Shown here piece after piece: positions 55,112 through 64,000 of a stretch of 64,000 nt of DNA. The stretch is from NCBI GenBank assembly GCA_965206395.1, contig CBDBJK010000005.1, positions 1-64,000 of the forward strand. The letters run 5' to 3'. This DNA is from CBDBJK01 sp965206395. GTDB taxonomy: Bacteria > Chloroflexota > Dehalococcoidia > Lucifugimonadales > CATOSD01. A program made the position numbers and the translations under genes. A model generated the notes under the pieces. It was not told the DNA's origin and did not search any database. It saw nothing but the letters and a program-made list of their open reading frames with translations. The first letter of the stretch is position 1; the number at the start of each line of letters is the position of its first letter.

Positions 55112-56830
55112 TCAAGACGATGAGCCTCCTTCCCTCAAGAGGCGTTCCATCTCCGTAGCAAACCAGATAGCCATACTGCCTCCCCTGTCGTCGTATCCGA
55201 ATATGGCCGGACGGTCTAGAAGGTCACCGATACTCTGCTGTACTCCTGTGCCCGTACACGAATCCACAATGCCCCCATCATCGTCTATGCGTTCGCACAC
55301 ACCCCGCCACATTAATTCTAATGATGCGCGGTGTGATGAGTCCAACCACCCCATTCGGAGTCCTCTAGCCATCGAATAGCCAATCATACAGGTGGACGTG
55401 TGCTCCTGATATGAGCCTGGAATGTCCAGTACCTGCGAATACATGCCAGAAGGTTGCTGTAAGCGTTGGATTCCGTCCAGGAGTCGTACATACATGGACA
55501 TGATGACGTTTCTGTGGGTATGGTCGTCGGGCAAGTAGGTCAGGCATTCGGTCAGCCCTAATGCGGCGAAACCGTTGCCCCTGCCCCAAAGATAGTGTGC
55601 CGACCTGCAATGCCAGAACAGTCCATCATCTTGCTGGATGTTACCGTTGAGCAGCAAGTTAGTGAGAATGTCCAGAAAGAGTTCGTTTCCAGTGATTTGG
55701 AATGCGCGACCCAGAATCGTTCCGGCCAGGAACATATCCTCCGTGCGGAAATCAGGATCAGCGGGTGGAGGCCATTCGCCTTGCTCCCTAGGTATATAGT
55801 AGCTGGCTGCTTTTACTACCAGTTCAGCGTGTCGCTTGTCTGATGTAAGGTTCGCAAGCTCGTCTCCCCAGACCACACCTGCCAGCTTGGGCGTCTGAGG
55901 GCTATCTCCGAAAGGGTCGATTGTGCCTGAGACGTATGGCTCTACAATTGATGCTACGTCAGATACGGAACTTGAGACGGACGGATCCAGTTCCGCGAGA
56001 CGCAGACGTCCACTAATGCTCACTCCCTGGGTGTACATGATTGGCTCTTGCAGCTTGTGACCATACACAGACGCCAGTATTCGAGCGATATCCAGAGGCG
56101 AGCGAGAGCGTCGGGCATCAAGCACTCGGCGCGCCGGCGATGGTTCCAAAGACCCTTGACCTATCACATCCCATATCTTGTCAAGCTCTGAAGCAATCTG
56201 CTCCTCAGGAATGGTTAGCCGAAGGCCAGGGATTGGAGCCAGCCCGTCGGGATTTCCCAAACCGATTGCCGCCAGCAGGCTGTCATCCGGTTCGATGTCG
56301 GCGGCTCCCAATGCCTGCCCAAGGCTGCTAGCGGCGGCGTTAGCTTCCCACAACGTGGACGAACCCGAGCGTAATTCCAAGACCAGGTCGGGCGCTTGAA
56401 AACACAACCACCGCCAGAGATAGCGTGACTCGGGGTTCTGGGGATCGTAAAAGAAGTTGTCCCTGGGAGGATACCCTGTGTCGGGCTCACCGCCTGCACC
56501 GTTCTCCGGCGCTTTGTCCATTATCAGACCGTCCAGGTTTACACATGGAACTGCGCTCAAGGCTATCTTATCCGATAGACTTCGACCCTTGGCAGCGAAG
56601 AGCCGCAGCACCTCTAGCGCCAGGACAGCGTCCTCCTGCCGTCCAGACAGACTACCCAGGACAAGCACTCTTATACGATTGGTGACTGAAGCGTAGGCAT
56701 CTTTGTCTACCAATGCGGGAATTGAACACTCGGAGCGAGTTACTCCGCAAGCCGACGATATCCAGATGTCGGACCTGGTCTGCGTGAGAGATTCAATGGT
56801 CTTGTTGATGTCCGGTACGAGAATTGTCAT
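55112..56830 (-). CDS. Fusion of M14-like domain and GH88/GH105-type (alpha/alpha)6 domain
   Basis: A 572-residue two-part protein. The start is ATG 56830, nine bases after aggag. Residues about 50-150 resemble a zinc carboxypeptidase-like M14 fold (RIRVLVLGSLSGRQEDAVLA, VPCVNLDGLIMDKAPEN, NFFYDPQNPESRYLWRWLCF, DLVLELRSGSS), but the usual His and Glu metal ligands look replaced. Residues about 300-572 resemble unsaturated glucuronyl/rhamnogalacturonyl hydrolases: GLFWHCRSAHYLWGRGNGFA with the WGRGNG motif, QQPSGMYSQVLDIPGSYQEH, and CERIDDDGGIVDSCTGTGVQ. Possible action on carbohydrate esters or peptidoglycan-like material is inference. The gene abuts the hydantoinase remnant (1 base apart). 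Confidence 0.7.
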   Translation of the reverse strand: MTILVPDINKTIESLTQTRSDIWISSACGVTRSECSIPALVDKDAYASVTNRIRVLVLGSLSGRQEDAVLALEVLRLFAAKGRSLSDKIALSAVPCVNLDGLIMDKAPENGAGGEPDTGYPPRDNFFYDPQNPESRYLWRWLCFQAPDLVLELRSGSSTLWEANAAASSLGQALGAADIEPDDSLLAAIGLGNPDGLAPIPGLRLTIPEEQIASELDKIWDVIGQGSLEPSPARRVLDARRSRSPLDIARILASVYGHKLQEPIMYTQGVSISGRLRLAELDPSVSSSVSDVASIVEPYVSGTIDPFGDSPQTPKLAGVVWGDELANLTSDKRHAELVVKAASYYIPREQGEWPPPADPDFRTEDMFLAGTILGRAFQITGNELFLDILTNLLLNGNIQQDDGLFWHCRSAHYLWGRGNGFAALGLTECLTYLPDDHTHRNVIMSMYVRLLDGIQRLQQPSGMYSQVLDIPGSYQEHTSTCMIGYSMARGLRMGWLDSSHRASLELMWRGVCERIDDDGGIVDSCTGTGVQQSIGDLLDRPAIFGYDDRGGSMAIWFATEMERLLREGGSSS

Positions 56831-56831
56831 A

Positions 56832-57266
56832 CTAATCAACTCCTGATATCGAGTTTAAGGAGGGAAGGAGGGCTGCGTTGATGGCCGTCATGGAAAACCG
56901 CTCGTACTCACGAAATTCCCTGAGCACCTCGGATGAGAAACTGACTAGGGCTTCGGGGAAAAGGCGGCGCAATATGGCCCGTACCTTTACGTCTCGGAAC
57001 CCCGAAGTCGTTATCAGCCCGATATCAGGAAGCTGGTCTTGCAGGACGGCGTTGGTTGCTACTGTGGTACCGTGCATCAACGCGGTTATCTGGTCGCTGC
57101 CGGCGTCCTTGTGGTTGAGAAGCTCTTTCAATCCCTCGAACAGCGCTCTAGATGGGTCTTCGGGAGTGGACGGAAATTTGTATACAGCTAACTCCTGAGT
57201 TTCTGGATCAAACAGGACGAAATCTGTAAAAGTGCCTCCTGTGTCCACCCCCACGAGATAAGACAT
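56832..57266 (-). pseudogene. Hydantoinase A/oxoprolinase N-terminal remnant with internal deletion
   Basis: The first 95 codons are a normal HyuA start: YLVGVDTGGTFTDFVLFDPE, the phosphate-loop GGTFTD, then HGTTVATNAVLQDQLPDIGL and ITTSGFRDV. The frame then jumps to RAILRRLFPEALVSFSSEVL REFREYERF, which in family members lies about 100 residues further on. So an in-frame internal deletion of about 100 codons joined two segments, and the gene then stops after NAALLPS, losing the remaining 500 residues. It cannot be active. Confidence 0.8.
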
Positions 57267-57326
57267 CAGTATTCTCTCCCCCTTCTTTTAGATAGCTGGC
57301 GCTGAATGCACGAAGGAGAAATTGAG

Positions 57327-58232
57327 TCATTGAGTTTCTTTGCCCTCATCGAGGCGTTCGCCCATTTCGTCAAGGAAGCTCGCTACTTCTGGAGATAGGG
57401 ACACATCGCTCTGTTCCTGTGACTGCATTGACACAATATTTTGGTCATAATATCTCTCCAGTTCCTGGATGAGCTCTTTGACCTCAGGCTTGTTACTTTC
57501 CACTGTCTGGCTGATCTCCTGGTACTGCTTCTCGCCGCCAGCAGAGTCTGCTAGGGAGACCGGAAAACCGTACAATGTGCACAACACCTCCATGAGGCGC
57601 GCGGCTCCCATGTGATCTTCTTCTAGCTGCAGATACTGGGGCAGACGCGCCATCAAGCTGGTTGTTATCACCTCAGAATTGGCCTGTGCCTAGGATACCA
57701 GATTAGCGATACTCGTTGGCCCCTGATACGTGCCGCTTCGGGTCGAGACCAACCCCCCGGCTCGCGCCTCTTGATCTTTGGTGAGATTCCCGGTAACCAG
57801 CAGCGGCCGTGTATGAGGCACCGAATCGTACATACCTCCTATGCCGCAGTACTCGGTAACATCAAATTGCTTGAGCAGGTTTACGACGGCTTCTGCGTAA
57901 TCTTCGCCTTTAGCATGCGGCTCACGCATTTCCAGAAACAGGTAATCCCTATTGCTCTCATCGTCATGGGCATAGTGGACTATGGTGTTGGGAATGGTCA
58001 ACACGCGTCGGTCATTTACTGTGCGGGTTCGAGGGCGATACTGCGTGAAGTCATAGAAGTTTCCTGGTCGTGCGAGTCTGCCAAGCTCTTTTGCATCAAG
58101 GTGTCCCTTGAGCTTGGTAAGTATCTGTGTGCCAACCCTTCCGACATTTATCCAGGGGCGTAGGACAGCGATGACACAGGTGTTGTGCAACTCTGGTATC
58201 GGTTCATGCACCTCAAAAGCGTCTAATCTCAT
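57327..58232 (-). pseudogene. PAC2-family protein, interrupted by an in-frame TAG
   Basis: PAC2 (proteasome-assembly-chaperone-like) proteins of about 300 residues. The first part (58232-57690) starts MRLDAFEVHEPIPELHNTCV and ends LVSTRSGTYQGPTSIANLVS, then a TAG at 57690-57692. The same frame continues AQANSEVITTSLMARLPQYL with QLEEDHMGAARLMEVLCTLY GFPVSL, the conserved PAC2 end, to the natural stop at 57327. A CAG-to-TAG change is the simplest explanation. Total length with the stop ignored is 301, right for the family. The 57267-57326 gap leads to the hydantoinase remnant. Confidence 0.8.
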
Positions 58233-58323
58233 GGCATTATCCTTTCAGGCAATATTCTCGCCGGAAGATTTGATTCAACGGTTCTTCTCCAGTGCATCCA
58301 GGACATGGCGACCTGTGTCCTTT

Positions 58324-59886
58324 TCAGGTTGTCAATGAGGTAATTTCCTTAATAATGAAATCGGCCATGCGCTCGCCGATCATCATAGTAGTGACGTTGG
58401 TGTTGGCGCGTACGCAGTCGGGCATTATGGAGGCATCAACCACTCGTAGGCCCTCCATGCCATGTACTCGCCCATACTGGTCGACAACGGCCATATTGTC
58501 TGAGGCTGGCCCCATCTTGCACGTGCAAGAGATATGCTGACCTGTAGTGGCTTCGCGCTTCAGCCATTCATCCAGAGCATCGTCTGACGCCAGGTCCGAC
58601 TCCAAGGGCTCGATGAGTTCCTCGACCAGCGCCGCGTAGTCCGGGTGTTTACCAAGCTCTATGGCTTTGAGTACGCCCTCACGCATCCGCTTGCGATCGA
58701 AGTCCTCCTGCAAATAGTTGTAGTCGAGAAAAGGTTGCTGATTAGGATCAGTGGATTGCAGTTTCATCTCGCCAGCGCCCATTGCGAGATACAGCCCCAC
58801 CGTCATGCGGATGCCTAAAGGCTCCATGCGTGCGCCACCACGATTGACGCGAGCGGTAGCGTATGAACTCATGATGAGTATCATGTCGTTGCGCAGGTCT
58901 GATCCTTCGGCAGTATAACGCAGGCAAGCCTGAGTGCGCGGGGCAAGGCCATCCAGTTCGACTTCAGGTTTGGTTTTCCAGGTGACAAATACGATGGGAT
59001 GGTCGCGTAAGTTCTGGCCCACGCCTGGGAGGTCGTGAACAACCGGAATTCCTATCTCGGCCAGATGGGCAGCAGGACCAACGCCTGACAGCATCAAGGT
59101 TTGTGGAGACCCAATTGCGCCTGCGCTAAGAATTATCTCGTCGCCATAAACAGTGAACTTTTCACCACCGCTTTCGACCTCAACCCCGACGGCGCGCTTG
59201 CCCTCGAAGATGATGCGATGCGTTGTGCAGTTGGGGCGAATGGTGAGGTTGAGACGGTGTCGCGACGTGCTCAAGTAGCCTATCGCCGTGCTCCAGCGTA
59301 TGCCGTTGGGATTGTTGAAGGGTACAGGACTCAATCCAGTAGAGTCAGGGTTGTTCAGGTCGGGGCTTACGGAGTAGCCGGCGGCTACGCAACCGTTATA
59401 GAAGGCCGTTTGGGCAGGCAGCCAATCTTCTTCCTTGAACCGACGCGCGATAATTGGGCCGTCCGTGCCGTGAAAGTCGTCGGAGAAGTCCGTGTCCGTC
59501 TCCAGCTTGCGGAAGTAGGGCATTAGCTTTTCGAACCCCCACTCGTCGTTGCCCATAGATGCCCACGTATCATAGTCTTCGGGCACGCCGCGCAGAAACA
59601 TCTGGCCGTTGATAGCGCTGGAGCCGCCGGTGACCTTGCCCCGCGGAACCATCATAGGCAGGGCCGTGTCGGTAGCTTTGCCTATGAACTGCCAGTTGTG
59701 GTCGCTTACCATGACGTCGGTGGTGGTGGCATATCCAAATCTCACCTCATCCGGCAAGTCTTCGATTTCCGCGTAGTCTGGGCCTGCCTCCAACAGCAGC
59801 ACTGATTTATCGGGGTCTTCGCTAAGCCTCGTCGCGATAATTGAACCCGCCGATCCTGCTCCGACAACAATAACGTCGTACTTCAT
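58324..59886 (-). CDS. GMC-family FAD oxidoreductase (choline dehydrogenase-like)
   Basis: A 520-residue GMC oxidoreductase that oxidises an alcohol. FAD binding is by VIVVGAGSAGSIIATRLSED, then GGSSAINGQMFLRGVPEDYD (GMC signature 1). Signature 2 lies in GAIGSPQTLMLSGVGPAAHL, and the catalytic His pair in GQHISCTCKMGP (His) and VRANTNVTTMMIGERMADFI. The ATG has gaggaggcct upstream. It is intact, while neighbouring genes on both sides are damaged. The substrate is unknown; the LLM and amidohydrolase neighbours suggest a catabolic pathway. Confidence 0.93.
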   Translation of the reverse strand: MKYDVIVVGAGSAGSIIATRLSEDPDKSVLLLEAGPDYAEIEDLPDEVRFGYATTTDVMVSDHNWQFIGKATDTALPMMVPRGKVTGGSSAINGQMFLRGVPEDYDTWASMGNDEWGFEKLMPYFRKLETDTDFSDDFHGTDGPIIARRFKEEDWLPAQTAFYNGCVAAGYSVSPDLNNPDSTGLSPVPFNNPNGIRWSTAIGYLSTSRHRLNLTIRPNCTTHRIIFEGKRAVGVEVESGGEKFTVYGDEIILSAGAIGSPQTLMLSGVGPAAHLAEIGIPVVHDLPGVGQNLRDHPIVFVTWKTKPEVELDGLAPRTQACLRYTAEGSDLRNDMILIMSSYATARVNRGGARMEPLGIRMTVGLYLAMGAGEMKLQSTDPNQQPFLDYNYLQEDFDRKRMREGVLKAIELGKHPDYAALVEELIEPLESDLASDDALDEWLKREATTGQHISCTCKMGPASDNMAVVDQYGRVHGMEGLRVVDASIMPDCVRANTNVTTMMIGERMADFIIKEITSLTT

Positions 59887-59969
59887 TGCTAGGCCTCCTC
59901 AAGAAGGTGTTAGAGTTTGCAGTTCTTTTCATTATCCAGAGAATTGACCATGTGTGTCCTAAGGCGGCA

Positions 59970-60025
59970 TGATACGCTTGGTGGAGGCGCGCGTCAATAT
60001 GATGGTGTCCTCGCCAAGCGTATCA
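59970..60025. repeat. 12-bp perfect inverted repeat
   Basis: tgatacgcttgg (59970-59981) and ccaagcgtatca (60014-60025) are exact reverse complements 32 bases apart, midway between the divergent GMC and CDGSH genes. It might be an operator shared by the two genes. Nothing else is seen in 59887-60215. Confidence 0.6.
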
Positions 60026-60215
60026 CGCAAGCTAACCTGAGGAAAGCGCCCAAAGAAAACCTATTTGCTACTGATGGGGAAGCATTGCTTGACATCGAGT
60101 CATCTTGGGGCAATAATGCGGACTCACTTTGCAGACATTCGGCAAGGACAAGAGTTTTCTGTAAAGCACTGATTGGACATATACGTGGCGTGGAAGAATT
60201 TCTTTGGAGGATAAA

Positions 60216-60887
60216 ATGGCCGAAAACGAACGAAGGATTACTATTCAACCCAACGGCCCTTATGTTGTCTACGGTAATGTACCCTTGGTACGCAAATCTG
60301 AAGTCGTTTCGGAGCACGGCGAGCCGCTCACGTGGAAGAAGGATGAGGTCTTGCAGACAGGAGAGAGATATGCGTTGTGCCGATGCGGTCAATCCAGCGC
60401 CAAACCATTTTGCGATGGGTCTCATACTCGTGTGGATTTCGACGGCAGCGAGGTGGCTGATACAGGCAATATCTCAGAGCGAGAGGTTACTTACGATGGC
60501 ACGAAGGTCTTCGTCAAAGATGATCGCTCTGTGTGCATACATGCGGGCTTCTGCGGCGACAGAGTCAGCAATGTATGGAAGATGACTCTGGGTTCTGATG
60601 ATACTCAGGTTCGTGCGCGCATTATGTCTATGATAGAGCGATGCCCTTCGGGAGCGCTTTCCTATTCCTTGGAACAAGATGGCGAAAATCTGGAGCCAGA
60701 CCTTCCGGTGGAGATTGCTATTACCCCAGATGGGGCGCTTTGGGTCAGCGGCGAAATCCCCGTGGAACGAGCCGATGGTCAGCCTCTAGAAGTGCGCAAC
60801 AGAGTGACTTTGTGCCGTTGCAGTGGCTCTAGCAACAAGCCGCTATGTGATGGAACACATAAGGAAAACGGGTTCTCAGAGGAGTAG
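60216..60887 (+). CDS. Double-CDGSH iron-sulfur protein with central Fer4_19-type domain
   Basis: A 223-residue iron-sulfur protein. The start MAENERRITI at 60216 follows ggagg with five bases spacing. Two CDGSH motifs are present, CRCGQSSAKPFCDGSH near residue 59-74 and CRCSGSSNKPLCDGTH near residue 199-214, each with the 3-Cys/1-His ligand set of a [2Fe-2S] cluster. Between them lies a divergent 4Fe-4S mono-cluster segment (SVCIHAGFCGDRVSNVW, RCPSGALSYSLE). Such proteins are thought to be electron carriers or redox sensors. It is divergent from the GMC oxidoreductase and may supply or sense its electrons. Confidence 0.88.
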   Translation: MAENERRITIQPNGPYVVYGNVPLVRKSEVVSEHGEPLTWKKDEVLQTGERYALCRCGQSSAKPFCDGSHTRVDFDGSEVADTGNISEREVTYDGTKVFVKDDRSVCIHAGFCGDRVSNVWKMTLGSDDTQVRARIMSMIERCPSGALSYSLEQDGENLEPDLPVEIAITPDGALWVSGEIPVERADGQPLEVRNRVTLCRCSGSSNKPLCDGTHKENGFSEE

Positions 60888-61014
60888 GGCGTCCGCGAGG
60901 CGAGGCGAATGTAATCAAATTGACGCAGGCCACTGTCGCCCATAATCGCCATCTGACGCTGTCAATAATCCTTCTATCTATACTCTCAAATCTGGCATTG
61001 CACTATTGTAAGCT

Positions 61015-62085
61015 TTACGAGAACGCTGGCATAACCTCCTGCGTCAGAAGCTTCAGGCTCCGTTTGACGGCCTCCGGGGGCAGCAGTCCTCCAGGATTCA
61101 ATTCCGCGGTAAAGCCGGTCAACCCCAGGGTTTCTTTGAACTGCCTCAAACGATCAATCACTCTTTCAGGAGTTCCGAATATCACTTTGGTATCCAGAAT
61201 CTCCTGATAGCTGATCTTGGCTAATCGCTCCGCGCGGCTTGCGCTCCTCTCGAAACTTGCAGTCTCTCCGTGTCCTCCCAGGTTATCCTCAGAAGTGCGA
61301 CCCTCATACAGTTTGCGCATGCGGTCAAAATAGACCTCAATGCTCTCTCTAGGATCCCCAATAGCCTCTTCTTCGGTAAGGCCGATATACATCGGGATTC
61401 GTACCGAGATGTCACCTGCATCACCAGGGTGTCCGGCTTCCTGCCACGCCTTTCGGTAGTCTTTCAAATTGGTTTCCAGTTCGTGAACGTCCATGCCTCT
61501 CATCGACAGGAATATGGGGAAACCTAGCCTGCCTACACGGGTGAAGCTATCCTCTGAAGTAGATGCCAGCCGTATCTTGGGGTGTGGTTTCTGGTAAGGC
61601 ATTGGCGACACCGACGCATTCTCAATGTCGTTGTACTTGCCATGGTAGGAAAAAGGTTCCCCTTTCCAAGCCTCCATAATTATGTCCAGAGCTTCCTGGA
61701 ACCGTTCTTTGCTCTCATCATAGGGTACCCCCATAATCTCATATGAACGAGCATTGCCACTCCGTCCTACACCGTACTCAAAGCGGCCTTCGCTTATCTG
61801 GTCAACAGTAGCCGCCTCTTCTGCAAGCCTCAGTGGATTGATTAAGGGCAATACCTGCACCGCCATGCCAACCCTTAATCGTTTGGTGCGGCTGGCGATG
61901 GCGCTTGCCACGACGATGGGCGCGGAAAGCACCGAACGTTGTGGATTGAAATGCATCTCACCAAGCCAAACCGAGTCCAGGCCCGTCTCCTCAGCCATAT
62001 CTATCAGGTCGAAAGCTTCACGAAATGCCTCCGCCTGAGTCCCTCCCTTTCGAAGTAAAAAGTCCAAGAATATTCCGAAATCCAT
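61015..62085 (-). CDS. LLM-class flavin-dependent oxidoreductase (luciferase-like monooxygenase)
   Basis: A 356-residue FMN or F420-linked monooxygenase. The start MDFGIFLDFLLRKGGTQAEA is at 62085 with a strong aggaggcag site. LIDMAEETGLDSVWLGEMHF, LSAPIVVASAIASRTKRLRV, QVLPLINPLRLAEEAATVDQ and GRFEYGVGRSGNARSYEIMG match the TIM-barrel luciferase fold, including the conserved His/Glu region EMHFNP. Chloroflexi carry many such paralogues, used for degrading organosulfur or heterocyclic compounds. Co-location with two amidohydrolases suggests a ring-cleavage pathway, which is inference. Confidence 0.92.
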   Translation of the reverse strand: MDFGIFLDFLLRKGGTQAEAFREAFDLIDMAEETGLDSVWLGEMHFNPQRSVLSAPIVVASAIASRTKRLRVGMAVQVLPLINPLRLAEEAATVDQISEGRFEYGVGRSGNARSYEIMGVPYDESKERFQEALDIIMEAWKGEPFSYHGKYNDIENASVSPMPYQKPHPKIRLASTSEDSFTRVGRLGFPIFLSMRGMDVHELETNLKDYRKAWQEAGHPGDAGDISVRIPMYIGLTEEEAIGDPRESIEVYFDRMRKLYEGRTSEDNLGGHGETASFERSASRAERLAKISYQEILDTKVIFGTPERVIDRLRQFKETLGLTGFTAELNPGGLLPPEAVKRSLKLLTQEVMPAFS

Positions 62086-62235
62086 TGACTGCCTCCTGCT
62101 CGCGGGCTGCAACTACAGGATTGAAGAGATCATTGCCTGCCCAGCGGTCACCGTGAAATTTGTTTAGCCATCGACTTTCATTGCTCGGTCTGTATTCAAT
62201 TAGCTTCGTTCCAGAAGATCGATACCTGGTCTGAA

Positions 62236-63230
62236 TCACATGCCTAGCAGGGATTCCAGGTTCTTCCAGAGAATCTTATCTTTCTCCTCTTGTGTGAGTC
62301 TCTCCAATCCTTGAATCCATTCTGTGATTGAAGGGTCCCAGTTAACAAGTGGGTAGTCACTTCCCAGCACTACACGATCGATTCCCACCCGGTCGATAAG
62401 AAAGCGCAAAGCAGCCTCGCTTTGGACGACGGTATCGTAGTAAAGCCTGCGCTCATAGGCGCTGGGGGGCCTGCTGATATTGACCTGCGCTTCAGAGCGT
62501 ACCTGCCAACCTCGATCCAGTCGCCCCATGCCAAAGCAGGCGTAACCACCTCCATGGGCAACGCACACTTTGAGGTCTGGATATTTTTCCAGAATTCCCC
62601 CGAAAATTAGCGTCGCAACAATCAAGGTATCTTCTAGCAAAACGCCGACGCTAGTGGTCAAACCGTATCGATTGACGTGTTCCCTCATGACATTGTGCTG
62701 CGGTTGAGGATGGTAGAAAAGAACAGCGCCCATTGATTCCGCCGCCTCGACAGAGGCGAGAACTCTGACTCGTCCCAGTTTTTGCCGTTCACGACAGTGT
62801 CAAATTCAGCGCCCTTCAACCCCAATACATTCACCGCCCGGTCTAACTCGGCTATCGAGGCGTCAATGTCTTGAAGCGGCAATGTAGCCAGTCCTGCGAA
62901 TCGCTGGGGCCACTGGCTTACCATAGAAGCGATCTCGTCGTTTATTTCCCTGGCATGAGCCAAACCCTGTGCTGTATCCAGATGGTATCCGAATAGCGGG
63001 GTGTGAAGAGATATGACCTGAACCTCCGTACCTATTTCATCCATGTCTTTGATGCGTTCCTCTGGAGTGAAACGTAGTTTGGGTATGATACGCCCAGTCC
63101 TCCCTTCCATAACAAGAAGAGTCGCCTTTTCTGGAGACGCATATTTGATCCCATGCCACTCTTCACCTCTATCGAGAGCGTTCAAAAGGCACTGGGGTAT
63201 GAGATGAGCGTGGATGTCTATACTGCGCAT
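62236..63230 (-). pseudogene. Amidohydrolase-2 family (ACMSD-like), frameshifted
   Basis: Metal-dependent hydrolase or decarboxylase family. The start MRSIDIHAHLIPQCLLNALD is at 63230 (gaggaggctataga upstream), with the metal-binding HAH. The first frame continues to KGAEFDTVVNGKNWDESEFS and breaks at about 62750, where one T is missing (coding strand ctg-tcg for ctg-ttc-gag). The other frame continues FEAAESMGAVLFYHPQPQHN, VCVAHGGGYACFGMGRLDRG and VVLGSDYPLVNWDPSI, with the remaining His and Asp ligands. The full length is about 330 residues. A close paralogue follows at 63277. Confidence 0.85.
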
Positions 63231-63276
63231 TCTATAGCCTCCTCGATATGCGATTGCCACGGCCTATGGCAACGAC

Positions 63277-64000
63277 TTATAACCCCAGCAGGTTTGCCAG
63301 GTTTTTCCATAGGATCAATTCTTTCTCTTCTTGAGTCAGGCTTTCTAACCTAAGTATCCAGGAGACCGGCCAGTCAAATTCCATGTCGTAGGGCCAGTCA
63401 GTGCCGAATAGTACGCGGTCGGGTCCAACCGTATCTATGAGGTAGCGCAACGCCTCCTCGGTGTAGACGATGCAGTCGTAGTAGAAACTTCTCAGGTAAG
63501 CGCTAGGAGGTTTGCTGATTTTAGTTTCAGACTCGCTCAGGCCCTTCCAGCCTCGATCGATGCGGTCAATTCCGTGGCAGGTGTAGCCACCACCATGAGA
63601 CAGGCATATTTTCAAGTCAGGACAGGCGTCCATGACCCCGCCCATAACCAGTGTGCTGAATGTAACAGTCCGATCCGCCAGATTTCCCATGGTATTGGGC
63701 ATGTGATATCTGGTGATTCGGGAGCTGACGATGGTTCCACCACCCTGGTGAAAGAGGATCATCGCGCCCAATTCCTCCGCCGCCTTCCAGAAAGGAAGGA
63801 ACTCCGGTTCGTCCAGCCAACGGCCATTGATGTGGTCGTTAATCATTGCTCCCTTCAAACCCAGTTGGACTACCGCTCGTTCCAGTTCGGCGATGGCGGC
63901 ATTGACGTCTTGCATCGGCAAAGCCGCCAATCCAGAGAACCGCTCAGGCTAGGCCTTGATCATCTGGCTTATTTCGTCGTTGGTGTCCTTCGAGGTGGCG
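63277..64000 (-). pseudogene. Second amidohydrolase-2 paralogue, partial, with in-frame TAG
   Basis: Runs out of the window at 64000. The C-terminal part reads FHQGGGTIVSSRITRYHMPN, LKICLSHGGGYTCHGIDRID and VLFGTDWPYDMEFDWPVSWI, the same layout as the preceding paralogue. Upstream, the frame ISQMIKA is followed by TAG and PERFSGLAALPMQDVNAAIA. In the other copy the same place reads VSQWPQRFAGLATLPLQDID, so the TAG replaces a Trp codon (TGG to TAG). The gene is probably inactive, unless translation restarts at about 63930. Confidence 0.8.

Noticed and set aside
50898..63990. Stop-codon reassignment as the reason for in-frame TAG and TGA codons
   Set aside because: Both codons are also used as normal terminators in intact genes here, and the affected genes have other signs of decay around them.

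Overview
The window reads as chromosomal DNA of a Gram-positive-like or monoderm bacterium of moderate GC content, most likely a Chloroflexota (Dehalococcoidia or SAR202-like) genome. That placement is inference. It rests on gene content: flavin-dependent LLM oxidoreductase, amidohydrolase-2 paralogues, GMC oxidoreductase, CDGSH protein, PAC2 protein, hydantoinase, type II glutamine synthetase, and dnaA without a dnaN neighbour. No rRNA, tRNA or CRISPR array was seen.

Layout. 0-9 kb: two unknown genes, type II glutamine synthetase, an N-acyl-D-amino-acid deacylase, two unknown minus-strand genes, an IS630 copy, a leftover tail of a second deacylase, an IS5-type copy, and a frameshifted SGNH hydrolase. 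9-17.6 kb: housekeeping genes (cupin protein, dnaA, obgE, nadD, pyrE) with a DnaA-box cluster upstream of obgE that is a candidate oriC, plus a DUF3800-like gene cut by an IS. 17.7-20 kb: two IS elements. 20-33 kb: LOG protein, histidine phosphatase, FAD oxidoreductase, a secretion/surface module (two small related membrane-anchored proteins, a SipW-like signal peptidase, an Ig-like-repeat surface protein), a nucleotidyltransferase pair, MarR regulator, DUF503, a fused hypoxanthine phosphoribosyltransferase, a SET-domain protein, and three tandem minus-strand transcription units that look like small RNAs of one family. 33-51 kb: LOG protein, NDH-2 fused to a cyclic-nucleotide-binding domain, broken GT39-like gene, SDR, enolase, Fic protein with striking upstream palindromes, DUF885 hydrolase, a STAND NTPase/TPR gene split by two nested ISs, gap, and a dipeptidase. 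51-64 kb: an inverted pair of IS630 copies followed by a catabolic cluster with many broken genes (response regulator, AddB-like fragment, M14-like/GH105 fusion, hydantoinase remnant, PAC2, GMC oxidoreductase, CDGSH protein, LLM oxidoreductase, two amidohydrolases).

Two themes dominate. First, IS load: six near-identical IS630 copies and three copies of an IS5-family element all sit in CTAG sites, and a fourth IS5-type element sits at TAA. Both multi-copy families carry short tandem-unit length variants. No IS5-type copy of the three-copy family has an intact transposase, because each copy carries a different mix of two lesions. Second, decay: about fourteen genes are broken by IS insertion, single-base frameshift, in-frame stop or deletion, while the housekeeping genes are intact. 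Where an IS split a gene, removing it restores the reading frame exactly, so these insertions are recent.

The most promising candidates for undescribed biology are the tandem small-RNA family (30.8-32.1 kb), the SipW-like surface module (23.9-27.6 kb), the nuclease-like/HPRT and NDH-2/cNMP fusions, and the palindrome-controlled Fic gene.
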